A stretch of 64,000 bases of DNA, from positions 72,637,469 through 72,701,468 of the forward strand of contig CM030366.1 of the NCBI GenBank assembly GCA_017893485.1. Direction: 5' to 3'. The position numbers and the translations under genes were made by a program. Shown here in pieces: positions 42,972 through 52,943 of this stretch (positions are counted from its first letter, which is position 1; each line of letters opens with the position of its first letter). The notes under the pieces are model-generated. The model was not told the origin of the DNA and did not search any database. It was given only the letters and a program-made list of their open reading frames with translations. The stretch is from Hemerocallis citrina. Its lineage: Eukaryota; Streptophyta; Magnoliopsida; Asparagales; Asphodelaceae.

Positions 42972-45185
42972 ATGTCTCGAGTAGATTCGGGAAGTGGGGC
43001 TTCGTCTTCGGGCGACGAGAGTGCCGAGGAGAGGAGGAGGTTGGAGATTAGGAGGAAGGGTAAGCAAGCCGCCGAACCTTCTTTAGTCGAGACGAAGAAA
43101 GGGAAGAAGAAGAGGAGGGTCGAGACCCAATCCTCCATTGTGGAGGTGATTGTGGAAAATCCGAAGCAGGCAGGCGAGATAGGACGGTATCCTTCCATCC
43201 TGTCCGGTCACTCGGGGGTCCGGCAATATCAGGGGGACTTGCTAGAGAAGGCGATCTATGGGAAGTCCAAGATCGTCGAAGAGCCCAATCTGGAGCTTCC
43301 TACCGAAGCGGATGAGCTCATCACTTTGGTATCCGAGGAGGACCTGCTCCGGGTTAGAAGGGCTTTCGCTATCCCTCCGGAGTACAAACTGATTCTTCCG
43401 GGTCCTGGGATACGAGCGAATTCTAAGTTACCGTCTTCGGACATGTGCATGTTCGACGTTGACTCCTTTCACGCCGGACTGCGTTTCCCTCTGCACCCAT
43501 TCATCCTCGAGATCCTCGGCTGGTATTGCCTCGCGCCAACCCAGTTCATGCCGAACACATGGCACCATGTGAACGCCTTTATGCTTCAGTGCTACCGAGC
43601 CGAGGTGCAGCCGGATCTCACCGTCTTCCGAGGAATGTATCGAGTGAACTGTCAGCACAAGACGGAGTACCGATACTACTTGGGGCCGAGGAAGGGAGTC
43701 AAGATTGTAGAAAACCCTGACTCGATTAAGGGTTGGAAGGAAAAGTTTTTTATAGTGAGGGGTGAGGCGATCCGGCCCATCCCGACCCGTTGGAAGGTGG
43801 AGGTGCCGAATTTCGCACGCGCCGACTCTGTTTTGTCTGATGCCGAGGAAGAGGTGGCGAGGAGCATAATGGCCCTTCCGATACTGAGTTGGAGGGATTT
43901 GACGGAGGAGGTGTTGTTCGGGTGCGGCCTAAGCCCCATCAACCCGAGTATGCTCCTGACATCTCGTTTTTGATTATTTCTCTTCTAAGTTTTTGGTTCG
44001 GCCTGCTAACTTGTTCCCCGCCTCTTTTTTTTTTTTTGGATCCGTTGCAGAAGGCATGAAGATCGACTTCAACTCCATGATGGCGGACAGATCTAAGCTG
44101 GCCGGGGGGAAGAAGAGGAAGAGGGCGGCCGCGACTGTTTCGTCGACCCCGGCACCTACCGTCGCTTCAACCATCCCTCCGCCTCCTCCGACCGTGGAGG
44201 CACCCTCGGAGGTGGTCGTCGCCGAGGAGCCCCCGTCTTCTTCGGTCCCTGGCGTGATCGAGGGAGTCTTTGATGTGAACGCGGCGTTGTCGGTCGAGGC
44301 ACCGCCCCTAACCCAGGCCGCCGAAGAGATTCTGACAGAGCAGCACAAGCAGCTGTTCGTGCCGAATTGGCGAGTGAAGAACCATGATGGGTTCCTCGGC
44401 AATTCGCAGATGTCAGTGCAGGTCGTCAAACACTTGGCGACCCCGAAGGATGTTGCAGCGCTGAAGGCGGGGACGGTCGGTGATGACACCTTCGAAATCG
44501 CCCGGTCACTCGTTTCGGTAAGTGTATTGCCAATTTCTCTAAGTCTGCAACTCGGCATGTGTTTTACTGATTGTTATCTCTGTAGGCCACTTGCCACTTC
44601 GGCCACCTCCTCGAGACGTTTGCCGCGCAGGAGAAGGAGCTGAAGTCCGCCAGCGACAAGGACAGGCTGGTGAAGGTCAGGGCGGTCAAAGAGCTTGAGG
44701 CCGAGCAGAGGAGGGCTGAGGCCTTGGAAGTCCGGGTCGCGGATCTCGGGTCGGATTTGGAGAAGGCCAAGGAGCGGCTCGATGCGGAGTCTGCCAAGGC
44801 CGCCAAGGCTGCCGAGGACTTAGCTGCGGCGCTGAAGTCTTTGGCCGAGGAGAGAGCGGAGAAGGAGGCCCTGGCGGCGAAGATCCGAGCCGAGGTGGAG
44901 AAGGAGGTCGAGGAAGAGGCGAAGAAGCACATGGCGGAAAATATGGAGAAGTCCTACCAATTGGCCCTCGACCACGTTCAGGAGCGCGTCCCCGGCTTCG
45001 AGCGGGTCGGCTATCAATTGTTTCCAACGCCGACCTCGGACGACGAAGGGGAGGAAGGCGAAGAGGACGAGGCCGAAGGCGAAGGCGAGGAAGGACGGGA
45101 TGGAGAGACTGTGGGAGATGGCCAGGTCAATGGACCCTCCGTCGAGGCACCTGTGGCAGACGTGGCGACGAGGGTGGACCCTTGA
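42972..45185 (+). CDS. Element B antisense accessory gene 1 (three exons, 680 aa)
   Basis: Lies on the strand opposite gag-pol. Exons 42972-43947, 44051-44517 and 44586-45185 join at GT-AG introns (donors GTATGC and GTAAGT; acceptors TTGCAG and CTGTAG), keeping one frame of 680 codons. Exon 1: Ser/Lys-rich start with a KKGKKKRR basic patch (possible nuclear signal), then a globular domain with DSFHAGLRFPLHPFILEILG, QLTPNTWH-like text (FMPNTWHHVNAFMLQC) and GCGLSPINP. I recognise this as the plant 'putative gypsy type transposon' domain (Transposase_28-like). Exon 2: Pro/Val-rich linker. Exon 3: long charged coiled coil, then ALDHVQERVPGFERVGYQLF and a strongly acidic tail. Function is unknown. 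Related remnants occur in E1 and E2. Confidence 0.82.
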
Positions 45186-45254
45186 TCCCCTTAGTCTTTG
45201 TAGTTTTTTTTTTTTTTTTTTTTTTGTTCTGATCGTTGTAATGCCTTTTGCGGA

Positions 45255-45264
45255 CTGGCCACCG
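45255..45264 (+). promoter_or_regulatory. Conserved CTGGCCACCG motif after accessory gene 1
   Basis: CTGGCCACCG lies 70 bp past the stop here, 62 bp past it in E2 (17859-17868) and 58 bp past it in E1 (6046-6055), in otherwise diverged sequence. A role in 3' end formation or splicing is only a guess. Confidence 0.45.
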
Positions 45265-45323
45265 CCTTTCAATGAATGAAAAGTATTTTGACTCCGGAAT
45301 TTGTCTAAGTGTTTGGCTCGGTA

Positions 45324-46076
45324 ATGAATGAAAAGTATCCAATGCCCTCTTTTTTATTTCAGATTGCCGAGCCGGCTTGTAATACTTCGGCCGAACAGCG
45401 CCGAGCCGAGCTGTTTAAACGATCTCGGGAGGATCGTCTCGAGGGTGAGGTTCACTTGACGAGGAAAATACTTCATAACTTGGAGATAAGGCATAGCGAT
45501 GCTTTAGCTGAACTACACCACCTGCGAATAGTCGACGCCGAGCTATCAACTAGGGAAGAGGAACTGGCTCGGATTTCAGCCGAACGGGACGGCTTGGCGA
45601 AGAAGGTGGAAGAGTTGCAGAGGGTGACTGTCGACAAGAGCATCGAAGTGACCCACTTGCGTCGCGTTATCTCTGACAGCGCCGAATACCCCGGGTCGGC
45701 GAAACTCCCTCGGTTTAAGGTGATAGTAAAGGATGACACTTTGAAAGATCGCATCGTCGAGCTGGAGGAAGAAGTCGCTCGGCTCAAGCCTCAGCCGGTG
45801 AGGGCCAACGTCCGGAGCACCTCGTGCACCCGCGAGGAAATCGAGCGAGGAATCACGTTCTATCAAGCGGCGAGCCGGACTCCCCTCGTAGGCAGGTCAG
45901 CCGCCGATGCCCAAAGCGGTGTGGCGGTGTCTTCAAGCGGTGCTTCGGTAGGAGCGACCGTCAGGGCTAGTGGTGAGGAGGCGTCCCGGTTCGTCGGCCT
46001 GGATTCGAGCTCGGAGGTCAAGAAGCGTCGACCCAAAGTGTCTCTAAAACGGAGTATTCCCCTTCCTCGGAAGTAA
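45324..46076 (+). CDS. Element B antisense accessory gene 2 (coiled-coil protein)
   Basis: 250 codons from ATG 45324 to TAA, on the same strand as accessory gene 1. A good acceptor (TTTTTATTTCAG, AG at 45361-45362) lies inside the start, so the true exon may begin at 45363 and be spliced from upstream; the start is uncertain. The protein is largely helical: RSREDRLEGEVHLTRKILHN, ELSTREEELARISAERDGLA, DKSIEVTHLRRVISDS, then DDTLKDRIVELEEEVARLKP. It ends with a Ser/Gly/Ala-rich segment and a basic end (KKRRPKVSLKRS). No catalytic motif is visible. Shorter relatives lie at the same place in E1 and E2. It could be a separate gene or a final exon of gene 1. Confidence 0.65.
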   Translation: MNEKYPMPSFLFQIAEPACNTSAEQRRAELFKRSREDRLEGEVHLTRKILHNLEIRHSDALAELHHLRIVDAELSTREEELARISAERDGLAKKVEELQRVTVDKSIEVTHLRRVISDSAEYPGSAKLPRFKVIVKDDTLKDRIVELEEEVARLKPQPVRANVRSTSCTREEIERGITFYQAASRTPLVGRSAADAQSGVAVSSSGASVGATVRASGEEASRFVGLDSSSEVKKRRPKVSLKRSIPLPRK

Positions 46077-46927
46077 CGGGCTGGTCGTGTCCCTGTGTTG
46101 TAATCCTACTTGCAAGTTTTTGCTGTTGTAATCCGCTTTGTAACTTTTATCCAACTTATTAATGGAATTGGAGTTGTTTTATCCGAATTGTCCTTGACCG
46201 TCTTCTTATCTGTGCTATGGTTGTCAGCTAGAGTAGGCTTAAGACGGACCACGAGGCTGGTGTTCGCTTCGCCGAACTCCTCATCCTCGAATTTTCCCTT
46301 TTCTCTGCGTTTATGAGCCATAGGCTCGGTGTGGCTGTTGAGGCGCAGTTGCTTCTCGACTGCGCCCACGTGGCTCGATCAAGAGCGTCTGATGTTTGCA
46401 CGGACCTCGAGGCGGGTCCGGTTCCCAAGAAAACAATATCTTGTCGTTTTGTGGACACGTGACTGAATGAGATCCGCTCATCACGCGCTAGCGCACTTTC
46501 TGAGGCGATCTGACGGTGGCTTCGCCTCGGAGTGATTTTTTGCCATATACGAGGGTCGGTAACCCGGTACCTCGGTTCGGCGCGCAGTTGTTTCCTGACT
46601 GCGCCCACGTGGCCTAATCAGGGACGTCTGATGTTTGCACGGATCTTGAGGTGGGTCCACTTTCCAAGAAAACACTATCTTGTCGTTTTGCGGACACGTG
46701 GCTGAATGAGATCCGCTCATCATGCCCTAGCGCACTTTCTGAGGCAATCTGACGGTGGCTTCACCTCGGAGTGATTTTTTGCCATATACGAGGGTCGGTA
46801 ACCCGGTACCTCGGCTCGGCGCGCGAGGGCTGTGTTTTGTTTCTGATCCTGGTCCGACCGAGGGTGAGTCGGAAAGGTAGGGTCACGTCGTCGGAGAGAT
46901 CCGATCGTTAGATTAGTTTAGTTTGGG
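46077..46927. repeat. Element B spacer with two diverged about 245-bp repeats
   Basis: After a short T-rich 3' end of accessory gene 2, two copies of a unit follow. GAGGCGCAGTTGCTTCTCGA and GGCGCGCAGTTGTTTCCTGA start them near 46340 and 46578. Each has GCGTCTGATGTTTGCACGGA, AAGAAAACA.TATCTTGTCG and TTGCCATATACGAGGGTCGG. The last block also occurs in the 40471-42600 repeats on the far side of the accessory genes. Confidence 0.75.
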
Positions 46928-47570
46928 GGATGCGGGAGCAGTTTCGAATGGCGAGCTGCTTCTAGTCCGCTTAGGAGCGAACTTGCGAAGCAAAGTCGAG
47001 CCAAGTGTTGGACTCCGATCCATTCAACGGCTGCAGGAGCAATTTCGAACGGCGATCTACCCCCGGTTCGTCTATAGACGTGCCGAGGAGGAAGAGTCGA
47101 GCCGAGTGCTGGACTCCGAACCATCGTGTGGGTAGTTTAAGAGATGCAGGAGCAGTTTCGAATGGCGAGCTGCTTCTAGTCCGCTTAGGAGCGGACTTGC
47201 GAAGCAAAGTCGAGCCAAGTGTTGGACTCCGATCCATTCAACGGCTGCAGGAGCAATTTCGAACGGCGATCTACCCCCGGCTCGTCTATAGACGTGCCGA
47301 GGAGGAAGAGTCGAGCCGAGTGCTGGACTCCGAACCATCGTGTGGGTAACTTAAGAGATGCAGGAGCAGTTTCGAATGGCGAGCTGCTTCTAGTCCGCTT
47401 AGGAGCGGACTTGCGAAGCAAAGTCGAGCCAAGTGTTGGACTCCGATCCATTCAACGGCTGCAGGAGCAATTTCGAACGGCGATCTACTCCCGGCTCGTT
47501 TATAGATGTGCCGAGGAGGAAGAGTCGAGCCGAGTGCTGGACTCCGAACCATCGTGTGGTTAGAAAATTT
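46928..47570. repeat. 214-bp tandem repeat of element B (3 units, each a doubled 107-bp unit)
   Basis: GGAGCAGTTTCGAATGGCGA starts near 46935, 47149 and 47363, 214 bp apart, and units are nearly identical. Within each, a related half begins GGAGCAATTTCGAACGGCGA about 107 bp later, so this is a two-monomer higher-order repeat. The monomer is related to the 114-bp repeats of E2 and C (GTGTTGGACTCCGA, TTTCGAATGGYGAGCT). Confidence 0.93.
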
Positions 47571-47730
47571 AAGGCTGTGGTATGCGATAGTATCAAAAAT
47601 ATAAAAAACTTTATTTATTAATATCTAATGGTCGGCTGCTTCTAAAGTTGCAAGCCGTTATTACAATGAAAAAAGAACAAAGGAACGATTACTAGCAGCA
47701 GGAGAGGAGTGGTCCGACATCTCGAGTTAC

Positions 47731-50700
47731 TTAGATAGGCGTGGCTGCCTTCTCTTGGTATTTCAAAAGATGGTCGGCGTTCCAAGTCCTGGGGATTTCT
47801 CTGCCCTCAAGATCCTCTAGCTTGTATGCGCCGGGGCAGATCACTTTGGAGACTTTGTATGGTCCCTCCCAATTTGGGGCCAGTTTGTTTTTCTGTCCGG
47901 GGAACGAGATGGCCAATTTTCGGAGGACCAGATCCCCTTCTTTCAGGTCGGTTGGGCGGACCCGTTTGTTGTAGGCGAGTTCGATTCTTCTCCGGTAACT
48001 TTGTTGCCGTATGGCTGCTCTTTCCCGGATTTCGTCTATCAAGTCCAGGCTCGTTCTGAGCTCCCTGGCATTCTGTTCTTCTTCAAAAGCTATCAAACGA
48101 GGAGAGGGTATCCCAACTTCTAGTGGGATGAGGGCCTCGGACCCATAGGTGAGATTGAACGGACTCTCGCCTGTCGGGGTCCGCTTCGTGGTTCGGTAAT
48201 TCCACAGCACATTGGGCAGCTGATCGACCCACAATCCCTTGGAGCACTTGTCGAGTCTCTTCTTGATGCCGGAGAGGATCTGTCGGTTGGCATTCTCGGC
48301 TTGGCCATTTGACTGGGGATGAGAGACGGAGGAGAAGCGGTGTTGTATGGCTAGGTCTTCACATAGGGCTCGGAAGGCAGCTCCAGCGAACTGCGTACCG
48401 TTATCTGTAACTACGACCCGAGGAACACCGAATCGGCAGATCACATTTTTCCAGAAGAATTGAACAACACGATGTTCGGTAATTGTAGCCAGGGGCTCGG
48501 CCTCTATCCATTTTGAGAAATAATCGACTGCCACGACTAGGAACTTCAATTGTCCGGGGGCCGGTGGAAATGGACCCAGTAAATCCATCCCCCACATTGC
48601 GAAGGGGATCGGACTTGATAGGGAGGAGAGTGGTGCTTGTGGAAGGCGTCGGATGTCGGAATACTTCTGGCAGGAGGTACATTGCCGAACGTGTTGTTCG
48701 GCATCCCGTAGGAGAGTGGGCCAGTAATACCCGTAGTTCAACACTTTGCGCGCCAAGGCCCTGGAGCCAGAGTGGGCTCCGCCGATGCCCTCATGGAGCT
48801 CTTGCAGGGCGTAGTCGGCTTGTCCGGGGGAGAGGCATCTTAGGTAGGGTCGACCATCCACCTGGGTGAAGGAGCGCTTATACAGAATGCCTTCGACCAA
48901 TATGTAACGCTCGGCTCGGGTCCTTATCTTTCGGGCTTCCTTCGGATCCCTTGGGAGGAGTCCGTCTCTTAAAAACTCGACGAGGGGCTTCATCCAATTG
49001 TCTTCGAGGGGAAGTGGCAGTGTTTCGACGGAGTTGAAAGCCTCGTCCTCTATGCTTGGCTTGAGGAGGACTTCTATCAGAACAGTTTGTTCGAGGCCTT
49101 GCAGGGATGAGGAAGCTAATTTGGACAGGGCGTCCGCCTGGGCGTTTTCTTCTCTGGGGATTCTTCGGATGAGGGCCTCCTCGAAGAGCGCCATGAGGCT
49201 CTTTACTTTAGCCAAGTACTTTACCATCCTGTCATCGCGGGCTTCATATTCGCCGAGGACCTGGTTGACGACCAACTGAGAGTCGCTGAAGATCTGCAGG
49301 CGTCGCATCCCTGCGTTTCGGGCTGCCAAGTAGAGGTAGAGTGGTTCGCCTGGTATGGGTTTGCTGAGAAGAGGTGGATTGACGAGGTAAGCCTTAAGCT
49401 GGTCGAAGGAATCTTGTTGTTGCTGCCCCCACTCGAATCCCTTAGCTCCCCTGAGGGCTTTGAAGAACGGGAGGCACTTCTCCCTAGACTTCGACAGAAA
49501 GCGCCCAATGGCGGCTAATCGACCAGTCAATCTCTGAACTTCTTTGACGTTTCTAGGTGGGGCCATGTCCAGTATGGCCTTGATCTTCTCCGGATTTGCC
49601 TCTATTCCTCGTTGGCTAACCATGAAGCCGAGGAACTTGCCTGATGAGACGCCGAACGCACATTTGTTCGGGTTGAGTCTCATATTGTGCTTTCTCAAAA
49701 CATCAAATGCTTCTTGGAGGTCGGCCACGTGATCAATGCCTCGGATGCTCTTCACGAGCATGTCGTCCACGTACACTTCCATGTTTCGGCCAATCTGTGC
49801 CTGAAATACCTTGTTAACAAGGCGCTGGTATGTTGCCCCGGCATTCTTTAGGCCGAAAGGCATGACTCTGTAGCAGTAGAGCCCTTGGTCGGTCACAAAA
49901 GATGTCTTCGGAATATCCGGGGGGAACATCCTTATCTGATTGTAACCCGAGAAAGCGTCCATGAAGCTGAGGAGCTCATGTCCCGAGGTTGCGTCAATCA
50001 GAGTGTCGATGCTCGGCAGAGGGAAGGGGTCTTTAGGGCAGGCCTTGTTGAGGTCAGTGAAATCAATACAGATTCTCGATGTTCTGTTGGACTTTTTCAC
50101 CATCACTACGTTTGACAACCACTCAGGATAATTTACTTCCTGTATGAACCGGGCCTTCAACAATTTGTCCACCTCTTCTTTGATAGCGAGTTGACGCTCG
50201 GGAGCGAACTTGCGCCTCTTCTGCTGGACCGGTCTGGACCCCGGATCAACACTGAGGCGGTGGACCAAGAGTTCTTCGGAGATACCGGGCATGTCTGCAG
50301 CCGTCCATGCGAAGAGGTCTTGGTTGGCTCGGATGCATTCTACAATGTCCGCGTATAGTGCGGATGGGAGGGTCTTGCTGACAAAGAACCTGCGGGTCGT
50401 CTCCTGCTCCGAGAAGAGTACCTCTTCCAACTCGTCTACCGGCTCGGAAGTTGGCCGAGCAGCATCTTGGGGGATCTCGAGTGTTTCTAAGGAGAGGACG
50501 GGTCCGAGGGTGGAAGTCATATAACACTTGCGGGCCTGCTCCTGATTGCCCCTTACCTCTCCCACCCCAGCCCGAGTGGGGAATTTCATTTTGAGATGAT
50601 AGGCAGAAGGGACGGCTTCAAGGGCGGCTAGGCCGGGCCGACCCAAAATGACGTTGTAGGCCGCTGGGACATCTACGACCATGAAATCCATTGACTCCGT

Positions 50701-52893
50701 GCGGGTAGTAGGAGTTTTGCCTGCTGTGACATCGAGGGTAATCACCCCTTCGATCGTCACCGGCACTCCCGTGAACCCATGGAGCGTATACCCGGCGGGC
50801 TTGAGTCTGTCTCGGGAGAGCTTCAGCCCCTTAAAAGCATCGAGGAATAGGATGTTTACGGAGGAACCGTTATCTACTAAGATCCTTTCGACTTTGAAAT
50901 TGGCCATGTGAAGGTTGATGACGAGTGCGTCACAATGAGGGGTGCGGACGCCCTCGAGATCTTCGTCAGAGAAGGTGACGGGCACTCCGAGGCCTTTGGG
51001 GGGAGGGGTGGCTCGGACCGAGTAGACTTCTCTTATAAAAGCTTTCCGAGAAGAGTTCGAGGAGCCCCCCATTGGACCCCCATGGATAAGGTGGAGGACT
51101 CGCACTTCCTCGAATTCTGGCGTCTCTTCTCGTTCCGGACGCTTGTTAGCCCCCCGAGGCTGGGGAGGAAGTTCGGCTCCGTCCTTTCTTACAAACTTCG
51201 CCAGCTGCCCCCTCTGGATAAGGGCTTCGATCTCGTTTCTCAGAGCCCGACAGTCGTTGGTGTCATGCCCATGGTCCCGGTGATAGCGGCACCATTTGTC
51301 TTTATCCCTCCTTTTGGCAGGGGTGTTCATCTTTGGAGCTGGAGGCAAGACCCCTTCTTTCTCGACTTCCATGAAAATGGCGGAGATGTTTGTGGTGAGG
51401 AGAGTAAACTTTTCAAATCTAGGGGGAGGTCGGCGCTGGCCGGCATTATCCTTCTGAAACTTCTTTGGTCCCTCTTCCTCCGTTCCCTTCCTCTTAGACC
51501 CGGAGGCGGTTCCTTCCCAGTTGGGCTGTTCCTCGGCCTCCTCAGCTCGGATGTATTTTTCAGTGCGGAGGAGGAGGTCAGAAAAGTCGTGCGGCGGTTT
51601 CTTGGCGAGGGAGGAGCGGAGGTTGGAATTGAGGATATTGGATTGGAACGCTGCGGTAGCGACGGATTGATCGAGGGATGCGATGGTTCTGGCCTCAGCT
51701 GTGAACCTCTTCACGTAGTCCCTCAATTTCTCCCCCTTTTGCTGACGGAGGTGCAATAGGGAGATGCTGGTCTTCTCGGCCCTTCGGCTGCTGACGAAAT
51801 AGGTGATGAATAGGGTTTCGAACTGTTCGAAGGAAAATATCGACGCCGGGGCAAGGCGAGAGTACCATTCTCGAGCTGGGCCTTTCAGAGTTGCAGGGAA
51901 TGTTTTGCAGAGGAGGGCATCGGAAGCTTGATGGAGGAGCATCAAAGTCTTAAAGCTTTCGATGTGGTCAACTGGATCGGTCTCCCCAGTGTAGTTCTCG
52001 AACTGGGGAGGTTTGAAACCGAACGGAACAGGAGCATCTACTATGGTCCGGGAAAACGGGGGTCGGCTAGGACGTAGGGTCCTCCCCCTAAGCTCTTCTT
52101 CTCGGTTTATCTGTCCCAAGAGTTTTTCTACCTCGTTTAGACGGCGGTTCATGGTGTCATCTCTCCGACGGTGATATTCCGAGCCACGGGACTCGTCTTC
52201 GTATGAGGGGGAGCGAGGGCTGCGGCGATGGTAGCTTCGAGAATGACGAGGACTTGGGGTGCGTCTGGAATTGGTAGGAGCGGGTCGAGGAGAAGGGGAC
52301 CGTTGGCGAGGGCTCCGGACCGGAGGAGGGGATGGGGCCCTCTGCTCATTGGGGTTCGGACGGAGGTTGAGGGCCTGTTGCACCATTGCTTGGAATTGTT
52401 GGAACTCGGCACGGGTGATGGGTGCCTCATTGTTCCTAGGCTGCTGCCGACCTGCTGGAGAGTGCCTCCTTCGGTAGTGATCGGGGGAGTCCTTTCTCCC
52501 TCTTCGGACGGGGGACCTCTTGTGCTCTCGGTGTCGGGGGGATTGCTCTCGCTGGCGGGAGGCTTCCCCCCGAGCCCGCTTTTCATCCAGATGGCGACGA
52601 AGGTCATCATCTTCCGGGCATTTGGGAGGGGCATTGTGGCGACCAGAGGCTCGGGGATGATCGGAGGCCATGGAGGCACTGGAGGCGTTGTGGATGGAGA
52701 TGTTCTCTTGGTGAAGAGGCTGTTTCTGGGGGTTAGGCCCCTTTGGATCAGGATGTGGAGGGTTCCGTTGGAGCGGCTCTTCCATGGTAGGAGGGAGTTG
52801 CCCTTGTTGCTGAGCGGGATCAGGAAGGACTTCTTGCTGGTCAGGGTTGGGCGCTCGGTTGGAGCCCCTAGATCTAACTTTGCGAGGCGGCAT
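47731..52893 (-). CDS. Element B gag-pol polyprotein with RNase H deletion
   Basis: A 1720-codon frame; ATG at 52893 is preferred over an upstream GTG. Residues 1-280 are Arg/Ser/Pro-rich. Gag core at about 290-410 has PPQFENYTGETDPVDHIESF and REWYSRLAPAS. A knuckle-like CRYHRDHGHDTNDC is at about 540. The protease has LVDNGSSVNILF at about 670. RT spans about 925-1110, with GLKNAGATYQRLVNK and the catalytic YVDDMLVKS near 1043. At about 1190 the text PLYLYLAA runs straight into RNAGMRRLQIFSDSQ, so the RNase H core and most of the second RNase H are missing, about 200 residues compared with E2-like pol. Integrase follows: CTSCQK, AMWGMDLLGP, VTDNGTQFAG, GQAENANRQ, and tail GPYKVSKV. The frame is otherwise open. 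Confidence 0.93.
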   Translation of the reverse strand: MPPRKVRSRGSNRAPNPDQQEVLPDPAQQQGQLPPTMEEPLQRNPPHPDPKGPNPQKQPLHQENISIHNASSASMASDHPRASGRHNAPPKCPEDDDLRRHLDEKRARGEASRQREQSPRHREHKRSPVRRGRKDSPDHYRRRHSPAGRQQPRNNEAPITRAEFQQFQAMVQQALNLRPNPNEQRAPSPPPVRSPRQRSPSPRPAPTNSRRTPSPRHSRSYHRRSPRSPSYEDESRGSEYHRRRDDTMNRRLNEVEKLLGQINREEELRGRTLRPSRPPFSRTIVDAPVPFGFKPPQFENYTGETDPVDHIESFKTLMLLHQASDALLCKTFPATLKGPAREWYSRLAPASIFSFEQFETLFITYFVSSRRAEKTSISLLHLRQQKGEKLRDYVKRFTAEARTIASLDQSVATAAFQSNILNSNLRSSLAKKPPHDFSDLLLRTEKYIRAEEAEEQPNWEGTASGSKRKGTEEEGPKKFQKDNAGQRRPPPRFEKFTLLTTNISAIFMEVEKEGVLPPAPKMNTPAKRRDKDKWCRYHRDHGHDTNDCRALRNEIEALIQRGQLAKFVRKDGAELPPQPRGANKRPEREETPEFEEVRVLHLIHGGPMGGSSNSSRKAFIREVYSVRATPPPKGLGVPVTFSDEDLEGVRTPHCDALVINLHMANFKVERILVDNGSSVNILFLDAFKGLKLSRDRLKPAGYTLHGFTGVPVTIEGVITLDVTAGKTPTTRTESMDFMVVDVPAAYNVILGRPGLAALEAVPSAYHLKMKFPTRAGVGEVRGNQEQARKCYMTSTLGPVLSLETLEIPQDAARPTSEPVDELEEVLFSEQETTRRFFVSKTLPSALYADIVECIRANQDLFAWTAADMPGISEELLVHRLSVDPGSRPVQQKRRKFAPERQLAIKEEVDKLLKARFIQEVNYPEWLSNVVMVKKSNRTSRICIDFTDLNKACPKDPFPLPSIDTLIDATSGHELLSFMDAFSGYNQIRMFPPDIPKTSFVTDQGLYCYRVMPFGLKNAGATYQRLVNKVFQAQIGRNMEVYVDDMLVKSIRGIDHVADLQEAFDVLRKHNMRLNPNKCAFGVSSGKFLGFMVSQRGIEANPEKIKAILDMAPPRNVKEVQRLTGRLAAIGRFLSKSREKCLPFFKALRGAKGFEWGQQQQDSFDQLKAYLVNPPLLSKPIPGEPLYLYLAARNAGMRRLQIFSDSQLVVNQVLGEYEARDDRMVKYLAKVKSLMALFEEALIRRIPREENAQADALSKLASSSLQGLEQTVLIEVLLKPSIEDEAFNSVETLPLPLEDNWMKPLVEFLRDGLLPRDPKEARKIRTRAERYILVEGILYKRSFTQVDGRPYLRCLSPGQADYALQELHEGIGGAHSGSRALARKVLNYGYYWPTLLRDAEQHVRQCTSCQKYSDIRRLPQAPLSSLSSPIPFAMWGMDLLGPFPPAPGQLKFLVVAVDYFSKWIEAEPLATITEHRVVQFFWKNVICRFGVPRVVVTDNGTQFAGAAFRALCEDLAIQHRFSSVSHPQSNGQAENANRQILSGIKKRLDKCSKGLWVDQLPNVLWNYRTTKRTPTGESPFNLTYGSEALIPLEVGIPSPRLIAFEEEQNARELRTSLDLIDEIRERAAIRQQSYRRRIELAYNKRVRPTDLKEGDLVLRKLAISFPGQKNKLAPNWEGPYKVSKVICPGAYKLEDLEGREIPRTWNADHLLKYQEKAATPI

Positions 52894-52943
52894 GGCAGGA
52901 GAAAACCTGTTCACCGGAAGGAGGAAATGTCTCTATTCGTTAG

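Noticed and set aside
44564..45272. Minus-strand frames of 113-150 codons opposite accessory gene 1
   Set aside because: The plus strand has consistent exons, splice sites and homologues in E1 and E2; the minus-strand frames are shadows of the GC-rich coiled-coil coding sequence.
46918..47596. Repeated 88-114-codon frames on both strands
   Set aside because: By-products of the 214-bp tandem repeat.
50908..51759. 283-codon plus-strand frame over gag
   Set aside because: Exact antisense of the open gag-pol frame of element B; composition and lack of motifs make it a shadow.
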